A stretch of 7,723 bases of DNA from NCBI GenBank assembly GCA_938023885.1, contig CALJCU010000153.1, forward strand, positions 1 to 7,723, given 5' to 3'. This document shows positions 1 through 4,998 of the stretch, in pieces; position 1 is the first letter of the stretch, and each line of letters begins with the position of its first letter. Below the pieces are notes generated by a model. It saw nothing but the letters and a program-made list of their open reading frames with translations. It searched no databases and was not told where the DNA came from. Made by a program: the position numbers and the translations under genes. Source of the DNA: an uncultured Prevotella sp. (GTDB lineage: Bacteria > Bacteroidota > Bacteroidia > Bacteroidales > Bacteroidaceae).

Positions 1-248
1 TTCTCATCTCCTTCGATAAAGAAGTACCGGTCAAATTTCTTGCTGGCAGCCAGCGCACGCTTAGCGGAGCCAACAAGATATTGCTCACCGTCACTGGTCT
101 CGATTTCTCCCGTCCCGGCAAAGGCGTCAATATAAATCTTTTTAAATTTCTGGTTTTGCAGTGCAATCAGGTACGCATCCAGATAGCTCGTAAAGATATT
201 GAGCTTCTCCTCCGTCCAATTGCCGCCAAATTTCTGTGATGTCGCCAT
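1..248 (-). CDS. tcmP: Three-Cys-motif partner protein TcmP, N-terminal part (runs off left edge)
   Basis: The first 82 residues of a protein that continues beyond the left edge. The start MATSQKFGGNWTEEKLNIFT, followed by a hydrophobic strand IYIDAFAGTG (residues 38-47) and an acidic strand end FFIEGDE (76-82), is what I know from the TcmP family. That family is named for its genomic pairing with a three-Cys-motif protein (DUF5131, phage Gp37/Gp68). IDAFAGTG resembles motif I of Rossmann-fold SAM-dependent methyltransferases, and the E/D after the second strand fits motif II, so a methyltransferase-like activity is plausible but unproven. It lies 30 bases after the stop of another TcmP-like gene on the same strand and is probably cotranscribed with it. 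A GAGGG ribosome site lies 11 bases before the chosen ATG. An in-frame ATG six codons upstream (266) is an alternative start. Confidence 0.82.
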   Translation of the reverse strand, partial: MATSQKFGGNWTEEKLNIFTSYLDAYLIALQNQKFKKIYIDAFAGTGEIETSDGEQYLVGSAKRALAASKKFDRYFFIEGDE

Positions 249-278
249 TGCTATTTCTACCCTCATTTACATTCCATC

Positions 279-1403
279 TCACTGAGAGAACGAAATGACA
301 TATTCTTTCTTGTTCGTTTCGACCCTGACGATCTGCTCGATCTTTGCTCCGTAGTCGCTGACCAGTTCTTTCTTGATCTCATTCCGATATCCCTCTGACG
401 GGAAGATCGGGTGATCATCCAGCAAATCCCACAATTCCATAAGTGGCACCAGATTGTGCCCTCTGAAATTGTCCTGCAGATACTTTGTAATATCCCTTAC
501 ATGGAAGCAGGAAGTATCTGTATCCAATGTGATGACTCCATCAAAGTCAAATCGCAGCTGGCCGTTGTCCGATGAATGTTTGGTAGAAGACTGTGCTCCA
601 AAAACCTTCCATGCGCTCTTCTTATACAGCTTGAAGCCTTCTTTGTGACTCGTGCAATGTATCAGGTTATACATGTGCGAGTTGTTCGTGTTATAAAAAG
701 GAAAAGCTGCAACGTAGTATCTGCGTGTCCCATGCAGAGAAGCGATGATCTCCTCCACTCGCGCCTCGTAGGCTGTCTTGTCACTTCCAAACGGCACTAA
801 CTTTTCAAAATCCTCAAGGTAGGTATTCTCGTACTTCTCCTTTGTGGTTTTCCGCTTGGCGCTGGTGATGGCTCTCACCGGATCGGAGACCATGTGATTG
901 ATCATGACCTCTCCCCAGTTCAGGAAGAACGGCAGGATCGCCTCCCAGTCAATCGAAGCATCATACGGATCGTAAAGCAGGAAGTAATGCAAGTGCCCTG
1001 TCTGGTATAACTGCGGCCCAATAGTCTTCAGAAGCTCATGCGCATCCAACCTTGATGTTACGATCTGAAAGTTACGCTCGTTTTGCGGCAGATGCTTTTC
1101 AAGTTCATCCACCCGTTCGGCATCCTTATCATTCAGATAGATGTACACCGCCTTATCCGTATATGTCCTCGCAACCTCCAGCAAAGCCTCCGACACCCGC
1201 ACAGCTGTACCTTTTACATGTTCTCCAGCATCATCCGTATAAATCCCGCTATTGCACATGCAGTCTATAAAGATCAGGCCATTACATGAATCGTTCAACA
1301 TCAGCTTCTGCGCCCATGATTTTATATATTCCTCTATCAATTCAAATTTCTTGATTGTGTGAGGGCTGGCCTTGCTAATCACGCTTTTCTTCTTTGCGGG
1401 CAT
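279..1403 (-). CDS. tcmP: Three-Cys-motif partner protein TcmP-like (methyltransferase-like fold)
   Basis: A 374-aa protein, complete. From M1 (MPAKKKS...), residues 13-36 (SPHTIKKFELIEEYIKSWAQ...) match the helical N-terminus of TcmP proteins. FIDCMCNSG (45-53) sits at methyltransferase motif I, YLNDKD (89-94) at the acidic second-strand position, and LLYDPYD (142-148) looks like the D-P-x-Y catalytic loop of adenine or cytosine methyltransferases. Motif I is degenerate (CNSG rather than AGxG), which could mean altered cofactor binding. The C-terminal 70 residues look like a winged-helix-type tail. The start at 1403 is preferred because GAGGGG lies 7 bases upstream. A start at 1418 would overlap the HTH gene's stop as ATGA, so translational coupling is possible either way. 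It belongs to the leftward operon HTH - TcmP - TcmP. Function is inferred; TcmP biochemistry is not known to me. Confidence 0.85.
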   Translation of the reverse strand: MPAKKKSVISKASPHTIKKFELIEEYIKSWAQKLMLNDSCNGLIFIDCMCNSGIYTDDAGEHVKGTAVRVSEALLEVARTYTDKAVYIYLNDKDAERVDELEKHLPQNERNFQIVTSRLDAHELLKTIGPQLYQTGHLHYFLLYDPYDASIDWEAILPFFLNWGEVMINHMVSDPVRAITSAKRKTTKEKYENTYLEDFEKLVPFGSDKTAYEARVEEIIASLHGTRRYYVAAFPFYNTNNSHMYNLIHCTSHKEGFKLYKKSAWKVFGAQSSTKHSSDNGQLRFDFDGVITLDTDTSCFHVRDITKYLQDNFRGHNLVPLMELWDLLDDHPIFPSEGYRNEIKKELVSDYGAKIEQIVRVETNKKEYVISFSQ

Positions 1404-1414
1404 AACATCACCCC

Positions 1415-1636
1415 TCATTCAATGGCATCTTCTTCGGTCGGGATCAACTCCATGATGTCCCCGATATCGCAATTTAGCGTTTTGCATACCTTCATTAGCA
1501 CTTCCATACTGACGGTTTCACCTTTAGACAGCTTGGTAACGGATGCCCAGCTAATCCCAGCCTCCGCCTGCAAGTCCTTCTTCTTCATATCTTTGTCTAT
1601 CAGGATTTTCCATAATTTCTTGTAACTAACTTCCAT
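1415..1636 (-). CDS. Small XRE/Cro-CI-type HTH transcriptional regulator
   Basis: A 73-aa DNA-binding protein consisting of little more than one helix-turn-helix. Residues 18-26 (KKDLQAEAG) form the first helix of the HTH and about 29-40 (SWASVTKLSKGE) the recognition helix. They are followed by the usual scaffold helices LMKVCKTLNCDIGDIMEL, as in the Cro/CI family. The start at 1636 is chosen because AAGGGG lies 6 bases before this ATG; an in-frame ATG at 1666 has no such site. It is the first gene of the leftward operon and its stop touches the TcmP gene, so it most likely autoregulates that operon. It is divergent from an ImmA/IrrE-type peptidase gene, the classic arrangement of a repressor and the protease that removes it (as in ICEBs1 ImmR/ImmA). 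That it is the peptidase's substrate is inference. Confidence 0.88.
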   Translation of the reverse strand: MEVSYKKLWKILIDKDMKKKDLQAEAGISWASVTKLSKGETVSMEVLMKVCKTLNCDIGDIMELIPTEEDAIE

Positions 1637-1690
1637 AGCAGTCCCCTTGTCTTCGTTATCAGGCATCTGTGGTGATACTCATACAAGGAT

Positions 1691-1719
1691 ATTCTACCAA
1701 AAATCTTCTCAAACCACAA
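1691..1719 (-). promoter_or_regulatory. Candidate promoter for the HTH-TcmP operon
   Basis: On the minus strand, TTGTGG (1719-1714) and TAGAAT (1696-1691) are separated by 17 bases. The -10 is five of six to consensus and the -35 three of six. Transcription would begin near 1684, about 48 bases before the HTH start codon. The -35 lies within one copy of a direct repeat, which suggests repressor control. Confidence 0.45.
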
Positions 1720-1741
1720 GGTTAATCTTCATATCCACAAG
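1702..1741. repeat. Tandem direct repeat, candidate operator
   Basis: Two copies of AATCTTC-N4/5-CCACAAG occur in the divergent promoter region: 1702-1708 plus 1714-1720, and 1724-1730 plus 1735-1741. The CCACAAG parts are 21 bp apart, two helical turns, so both would face the same side of the DNA. The left copy covers the -35 of the leftward promoter. A binding site for the adjacent XRE protein is the simplest reading, but that is inference. Confidence 0.5.
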
Positions 1742-1759
1742 AATTTTCTTCTCTTTATA

Positions 1760-1788
1760 TTGATAAATTCGTGTAGATGTGATAAACT
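1760..1788 (+). promoter_or_regulatory. Candidate promoter for the ImmA/IrrE-type gene
   Basis: TTGATA (1760-1765) is followed after 17 bases by TAAACT (1783-1788). The -35 is five of six and the -10 four of six to the housekeeping consensus. Transcription would start near 1795, about 50 bases before the GTG start codon at 1844. Confidence 0.45.
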
Positions 1789-1826
1789 CAGAATAATCTC
1801 ACTCACACAACTGCCATTTGACGCGG

Positions 1827-1846
1827 AAAGGAGGTGCAGCTCTGTG
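1827..1846 (+). promoter_or_regulatory. Strong ribosome binding site that fixes a GTG start
   Basis: AAAGGAGGTG (1827-1836) is a near-perfect anti-16S match. It lies 7 bases before GTG at 1844-1846, which opens VDNNQNEIS. This rules against the upstream in-frame TTG at 1760, which has no ribosome site and falls inside the promoter. Confidence 0.8.
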
Positions 1847-2458
1847 GACAACAATCAAAACGAAATCAGCCGATTTATCTATGAAATTTGCTATCCACAC
1901 ATCTGGACAACTGTATCGTCGCACTTAGCACAGCACCTTTCACTGTTGGATTTATCATATTCCCGGATCAAGTATCCGGACTCCGCCAACATAGAAAATC
2001 TGATTCTTGAATTCACACGCAATATCCACATCGAGGAGGATACGCTCTTCTTCGAAGCCGTTATCAGCTGTACAATCAACCTGACAGAAGACGGCTATCT
2101 CGGAACCGCCTCCTGTGATATAAACCAGTGGTTTTCCGTCTCCTGCGAGGCTGTCGTTACCGACAGATTGGAGTCCTTCGATATTACCAATGTGCAGAAA
2201 TATGCGCCGGATGTGCGGAAAAGCGCTGAAGGGCAGGCAGTCTCAAAGAACATCGTCCCCATCCTCTACAAAAAAGATCTGGAAGCGGAAGCAGAGCGCT
2301 TTTTAGAGCGGTACTGCGCAGAGGCGCTTAAAACGCCTCTGCCTGTGCCAATTACTGACATCGCAAAGGATATGGGACTCGAAATCATCCAAGGCTACCG
2401 CATCACGGATGATTTCAGTGTATTTGGAGAGATATATTTCACAGCCGACTGTTTATGA
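1844..2458 (+). CDS. N-terminal fragment of the ImmA/IrrE-type protein
   Basis: The reading frame from the GTG start gives 204 residues. Residues 1-140 have no motif I recognise. Residues 142-200 (YKKDLEAEAERFLERYC..., then VPITDIAKDMGLEI) are the standard lead-in to an ImmA/IrrE peptidase domain, but the zinc ligands are missing because the frame stops at TGA 2456-2458. A product made only from this frame would have no catalytic site. It might still be expressed, given its strong ribosome site. Confidence 0.6.
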   Translation: MDNNQNEISRFIYEICYPHIWTTVSSHLAQHLSLLDLSYSRIKYPDSANIENLILEFTRNIHIEEDTLFFEAVISCTINLTEDGYLGTASCDINQWFSVSCEAVVTDRLESFDITNVQKYAPDVRKSAEGQAVSKNIVPILYKKDLEAEAERFLERYCAEALKTPLPVPITDIAKDMGLEIIQGYRITDDFSVFGEIYFTADCL

Positions 2459-3710
2459 CCTGTTCAAGATTTCTAATAAGACGATAGATGTCCGAAGAGG
2501 CACCATCCTTGTCGATGCCTATACCTTCTGGCAGCGGAATCTCGGATGCGTCAAGAATACCATCGCTCATGAAGTCTACCATTGGTACAAGCACAGGATG
2601 TATGCTGCTATAAAGTATATTCTCTACGGGAAAGACTTTGTGGCTTGCCGCTGTCCATCCGGCATGATTTATCCAGAGAAAGATGAAGAATGGTCAGACA
2701 TTCAGCGTATGGAGTGGCAGGCAAATAACATGGCTCCACGCATTCTCATGCCCTATCGCACCTTCCGGCTGAAGGTTGACGAACTGTTTCAAAAATACAA
2801 CTATGAAAATAGTGAATTGAAGCTCGCTATCCTGACAAATGTGGCTGAGGAATTGCGGGAGTTCTACGGTGTTTCCCGGCAGTCCGTTCTGATTCGTATG
2901 ATGGAAACTGGCTATAAGGAAGCTGCCAGTATATACCGGTATGACAAGGAATCTCCCTACCACGGATATTTGGATCAGCGTGATGCGTTTTATGCATATC
3001 GCACCAGCAGCGAATTCCGCAGGCTCGTTGATTCCGGCCTTTTTCGTTATGTAGACGGATACTTTGCCATCAACGATGAGCAATACATCGAGCGTAACAA
3101 TGATGGCAAGCTGACCCTTACGGATTATGCATGGGCAAATCTGAGTGAATGCACTCTGCAGTTTACATGGCAGTCTCTACAACCTGACGAGGCAGAGAAG
3201 CATTTTCCGTTCGAGCTGCTTCACCGCAAGAACGGAGAACGTAAAGCCTCTAAATACGATTCTCAGCAAAGTGCCTCCGCTGTGCAGATGTCCGAGGCAC
3301 TGCAAAAGAAGCGAGAGGAATTTGAACGCCAAAGTGCTGCCAGAAAGATAACCGGTGTAAACAAAACCTGCTGGGAGGTTATCTTTGAGATCGTGCAATC
3401 TCGCGGAATAAGCAAGTCTCATTTCTGTTCTTTGACCGGGCTTGGTGAAGAGGTATATCTAAAAGCAGAAAAGAACATCGACACAAAGCCAATCCTTAGA
3501 ACAATCGTTGCTGTAAGCAGAGGGCTTGACCTTGACATTGGAACAACAGAGAAGCTCCTGCAGCTCGCCGGACATGCTTTTGACGAATCCGATGAACACC
3601 AAGCTCTGAAATACTGCATCACCGGTTTCTCGGGGATGAGCATTGACGATGCAAATGAATTCCTTGAATCCTATCATTACGAGCCGCTTGGCTCCAAACA
3701 GCGTCTATAA
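2409..3710 (+). CDS. C-terminal catalytic fragment of the ImmA/IrrE-type protein
   Basis: This frame holds the catalytic part: TVYDLFK (residues 14-20), HEVYH at 54-58 (zinc ligands and general base), and EWQANNMAPRILMP (around 101-114), which supplies the usual third acidic ligand region. A long helical tail follows and ends ...YHYEPLGSKQRL. No purine-rich ribosome site precedes the ATG at 2409, and the first dozen residues (MISVYLERYISQ) look like out-of-frame reading of the N-terminal part. Independent translation is therefore doubtful. The real homologous sequence begins near 2448. Confidence 0.6.
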   Translation: MISVYLERYISQPTVYDLFKISNKTIDVRRGTILVDAYTFWQRNLGCVKNTIAHEVYHWYKHRMYAAIKYILYGKDFVACRCPSGMIYPEKDEEWSDIQRMEWQANNMAPRILMPYRTFRLKVDELFQKYNYENSELKLAILTNVAEELREFYGVSRQSVLIRMMETGYKEAASIYRYDKESPYHGYLDQRDAFYAYRTSSEFRRLVDSGLFRYVDGYFAINDEQYIERNNDGKLTLTDYAWANLSECTLQFTWQSLQPDEAEKHFPFELLHRKNGERKASKYDSQQSASAVQMSEALQKKREEFERQSAARKITGVNKTCWEVIFEIVQSRGISKSHFCSLTGLGEEVYLKAEKNIDTKPILRTIVAVSRGLDLDIGTTEKLLQLAGHAFDESDEHQALKYCITGFSGMSIDDANEFLESYHYEPLGSKQRL

Positions 3711-3724
3711 ACAGGTCTAATCTG

Positions 3725-3755
3725 CCGCACTTCCGTCATGGAGGTGCGGTTTTTT
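3725..3755 (+). terminator. Rho-independent terminator after the peptidase gene
   Basis: CCGCACTTCC (3725-3734) pairs with GGAGGTGCGG (3740-3749), a 10-bp stem with one G-U pair and the five-base loop GTCAT. Six T follow. It lies 14 bases after the stop at 3710 and would end rightward transcription of the peptidase gene. Confidence 0.9.
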
Positions 3756-3761
3756 AATTTT

Positions 3762-3787
3762 TCCGACTCGCCGAGTCGGATTTTTTT
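3762..3787 (+). terminator. Second tandem terminator built on a palindrome
   Basis: TCCGACTCG (3762-3770) and CGAGTCGGA (3772-3780) are perfect inverted repeats around one base, followed by seven T (3781-3787). The physical loop would open a few pairs. It works only in the rightward direction because the left flank is also T-rich rather than A-rich. Its core recurs at 3876-3888, so it may also bind a protein. Confidence 0.75.
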
Positions 3788-3888
3788 ATGACTACATTCC
3801 TTACTATCACTGTCTTTTTGCTATATCTGTACCCTTTTCAGCTCTCCGGAAAGTGCCTATTTTAAGGCATTTCCGCGACTCGTCGAGT
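3764..3888. repeat. Pair of identical 13-bp palindromic motifs, CGACTCG-Y-CGAGT type
   Basis: CGACTCGCCGAGT (3764-3776) and CGACTCGTCGAGT (3876-3888) differ only at the central base and are 112 bp apart. Both are preceded within a few bases by TTCC. The second copy has no T-run and is therefore not a terminator. It lies just before the weak promoter ahead of the replication genes. A dimeric repressor or recombinase site is possible but not shown. Confidence 0.5.
3851..3872 (+). other. Small hairpin in the intergenic region
   Basis: AAGTGCCT (3851-3858) pairs with AGGCATTT (3865-3872) with one G-U pair and a six-base loop ATTTTA. No T-run follows. It lies between the terminators and the second palindrome, and its role is unknown. 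The remaining bases of 3788-3850 hold no gene or motif I can support. Confidence 0.35.
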
Positions 3889-3889
3889 T

Positions 3890-3918
3890 TTCTGGTTTTT
3901 CTCTCTCCTGACTAAAAT
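3890..3918 (+). promoter_or_regulatory. Weak candidate promoter for the replication operon
   Basis: TAAAAT (3913-3918) matches five of six -10 positions. The -35 at the right spacing (TTCTGG, 3890-3895) is poor, which would fit a promoter needing an activator. The palindrome at 3876-3888 abuts it. Transcription from here would give a leader of nearly 200 bases before the sigma-like gene. Confidence 0.3.
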
Positions 3919-3952
3919 GTAGTTAGCACGTGGGAGCCATCTGCGCAGGGTG

Positions 3953-4118
3953 TTTCCGGTTCCATGTGACTATCTATGACAATCAAATACTGTACCAATC
4001 ACCGGAAGTGAGGTGCAGCCGAAATGGAGTAATCCTTCGGTATGCTCTCGCACCTGTGGTCTGGTTTTGCATGTCTGGAGCTCTCCATTTCGGCAAAAGC
4101 CGAAGGAGGGCTTTCATT
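3953..4118 (+). promoter_or_regulatory. Structured 5' leader, candidate cis-regulatory RNA
   Basis: There are four inverted-repeat pairs. P1 is TTCCGGT (3954-3960) with ACCGGAA (4001-4007). P2 is GCCGAAATGGAG (4018-4029) with CTCCATTTCGGC (4083-4094), 12 bp and perfect. P3 is TCCTTCGG (4033-4040) with CCGAAGGA (4100-4107). P4 is TTCGGC (4089-4094) with GCCGAA (4099-4104) around AAAA. P2 and P4 exclude each other. P3 crosses P2 and covers part of the AAGGAGGG ribosome site (4103-4110). This is the layout of a switch controlling translation of the next gene. Named RNA motifs linked to DUF2800 and DUF2815 genes have been described in Firmicutes and phages, but I cannot tell whether this is one. 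Confidence 0.45.
4024..4032 (+). other. Possible two-codon mini-ORF (ATG GAG TAA) in the leader
   Basis: GAGGTG (4010-4015) stands 8 bases before ATG at 4024, followed by GAG and TAA. The ribosome-site spacing is normal. The mini-ORF lies inside the 5' arm of the 12-bp stem P2, so a ribosome here would block that stem. It may be chance, as nine bases are easily met at random. Confidence 0.25.
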
Positions 4119-4631
4119 ATGCAAAACAACGACAATCAGAAGACCTATTTCATCTATGTTCGCAGCACCGGCGAGAAGGTGCCGGTCACCAAGGCGCAGC
4201 ACGACTCCTTCTATAAGGAAGCTGACCGCATCCGCCACAAGGAGCAGGATCACGGCAGGTGCATGTGCCCTTTCCGCTTCATCTGGAAGTGCGACGGCGA
4301 CTGTATCGGCTGCGAATACCATGCGGCAGGCGACATTACTTCTCTGGATCAGCCTCTCCCTGATGGCAACGGCACCCTCGGCGACTATATTCCCGACCGT
4401 AGTAAGCCTATGGAGGAAGTCATCGCCGACCGCATGCTGCTGGAGCAGCTCTTTGCCAGACTGCGTGAGCTCGACCCGGAGGCAGATACCATCATCCAGC
4501 TTTGGAAGGATCACCCGGAGGGCATCTCCGACCGTGCCATCGCAAGAGAGCTCGGTCGCCCACAGAAGACCTTCGCGGATCAGATGAAGAAGTATCGCAC
4601 CGACCTTCGCAGAATCAGCGGTGACAAGTAA
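4119..4631 (+). CDS. Sigma-70 region 4-like regulator with Cys-rich N-terminus
   Basis: A 170-aa protein. Residues 1-45 open with a YFIYVRSTGEKVPVTKAQHDSFYKEADR segment common to sigma-like regulators of clostridial phages and conjugative elements. A five-cysteine cluster follows (C48, C50, C58, C62, C65; the last three spaced C-x3-C-x2-C) that could bind zinc or an Fe-S cluster. After an acidic linker, residues 98-166 carry a helical region 4-like domain: DRMLLEQLFARLRELDP, then the HTH EGISDRAIARELGRPQKTFADQMKKY (134-159). The start at 4119 follows AAGGAGGG by 8 bases; an upstream in-frame extension through the structured leader is not credible. It is the first gene of the replication block and probably directs its expression. 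Whether it binds core RNA polymerase as a true sigma factor is not shown. Confidence 0.8.
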   Translation: MQNNDNQKTYFIYVRSTGEKVPVTKAQHDSFYKEADRIRHKEQDHGRCMCPFRFIWKCDGDCIGCEYHAAGDITSLDQPLPDGNGTLGDYIPDRSKPMEEVIADRMLLEQLFARLRELDPEADTIIQLWKDHPEGISDRAIARELGRPQKTFADQMKKYRTDLRRISGDK

Positions 4632-4655
4632 TCCTTAAGACTACGAACCACAGCC

Positions 4656-4694
4656 TTTCCGGTCACTATCCCTCACTCGGATGGTGGCCGGAAA
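4656..4694 (+). other. Long intergenic hairpin without a clear T-run
   Basis: TTTCCGGTCACTATCC (4656-4671) pairs along all 16 positions with GGATGGTGGCCGGAAA (4679-4694), with two G-U pairs and a seven-base loop. The bases after it (ACTATTTTATAAAA) are T/A mixed, so termination would be weak. Attenuation, RNA processing or message stability between the sigma-like gene and the downstream genes are all possible. The 157-base gap 4632-4788 otherwise holds only a second, smaller hairpin. Confidence 0.6.
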
Positions 4695-4746
4695 ACTATT
4701 TTATAAAATCCTCCGCTCAAATCAACAGTTCATCTCCAGTGGAAGG

Positions 4747-4771
4747 TGAAGGCAAGAGAACACAGCCTTCA
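4747..4771 (+). other. Small hairpin just before a ribosome site
   Basis: TGAAGGC (4747-4753) and GCCTTCA (4765-4771) form a perfect 7-bp stem with an 11-base A-rich loop. It ends 6 bases before the GAGGTG ribosome site of the next small gene. It could tune translation or may be fortuitous. Confidence 0.35.
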
Positions 4772-4788
4772 GAAAGCGAGGTGAACTC

Positions 4789-4998
4789 ATGATGTACCGC
4801 AGTTACTCAGACACCGGCGGCAACGTGAACGAGGAGATCACGCTCCTGAATTCCATCAGTCACGTATCCGCCAGACTGGCAAGGAACCTCTCACTCCTTG
4901 CCGCAAGCCAATCCGAGGAAGGAGGAAAAAAGAATGTCAAAGATGGCAGAAATGGCAAAAACCATCGAAGAGCTCCGCACCGCTGCTGCTTCTATTAA
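4789..4998 (+). CDS. Small hypothetical phage protein
   Basis: A 69-aa protein I cannot name. GAGGTG (4778-4783) precedes the tandem ATGs at 4789 and 4792. The first 45 residues look like a real helical protein (NEEITLLNSISHVSARLARNL, with a hydrophobic heptad-like pattern). The last 25 are basic and Cys/His-containing (GKNHRRAPHRCCFY), overlapping the next gene out of frame by 65 bases, a long overlap for neighbouring genes. The N-terminal half and ribosome site support a real gene; the tail may be poorly conserved. It lies between the sigma-like regulator and the DNA-processing genes, as small proteins often do in clostridial prophages. Confidence 0.6.
   Translation: MMYRSYSDTGGNVNEEITLLNSISHVSARLARNLSLLAASQSEEGGKKNVKDGRNGKNHRRAPHRCCFY

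Larger units (their letters stand above)
1844..3710 (+). pseudogene. ImmA/IrrE-family metallo-endopeptidase, frameshifted
   Basis: A single gene of roughly 620 codons interrupted by a frameshift between about 2440 and 2458. The first frame ends ...SVFGEIYFTADCL-stop and the next frame continues TVYDLFKISNK..., a natural continuation of the same domain. The zinc-site motif HEVYH (2568-2582) and the later EWQANNMAPRILMP segment are the usual ImmA/IrrE hallmarks. The C-terminal 115 residues resemble an XRE-like helical region (GISKSHFCSLTGLGEEVYLKAEK). Family members cleave repressors such as ImmR. Here the target may be the divergent HTH protein. The shift equals one extra base or five missing bases. 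If the older text read ...ACTGTACTGT..., loss of one ACTGT copy would explain it, but this is a guess. An assembly error or rare frameshifting is also possible. Two tandem terminators follow. Confidence 0.8.

Noticed and set aside
1760..1843. Upstream extension of the peptidase gene from a TTG codon
   Set aside because: No ribosome site precedes it, it lies on the candidate promoter, and a near-perfect AAAGGAGGTG sits before the GTG at 1844.
2445..2462. Programmed +1 frameshift in the peptidase gene
   Set aside because: UGA-C is a weak stop as in prfB, but there is no internal ribosome-site-like stimulator nearby and the UUA codon would re-pair poorly after slipping. A plain indel is more likely.
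2694..3083. 129-codon minus-strand ORF
   Set aside because: Antisense to the conserved catalytic part of the ImmA/IrrE-type protein; no own signals.
3788..3865. A 25-codon hydrophobic ORF (MTTFLTITVFLLYLYPF...)
   Set aside because: It begins right after a terminator T-run, has no ribosome site, and its hydrophobic look comes from T-rich DNA.
3764..3888. Phage attachment or resolvase site
   Set aside because: The repeated palindrome invites this, but no integrase or resolvase gene is in the window and no tRNA end or crossover-like core is visible. Kept only as a possible protein-binding site.
3930..4118. N-terminal extension of the sigma-like protein
   Set aside because: It would translate the structured leader, lacks a good start, and a strong ribosome site precedes ATG 4119.
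3999..4514. 171-codon ORF on the minus strand
   Set aside because: Antisense shadow of the sigma-like gene; no ribosome site or recognisable domain.
4042..4587. 181-codon ORF in another plus-strand frame
   Set aside because: Ser/Arg/Ala-rich out-of-frame reading of the sigma-like gene, with no domain.
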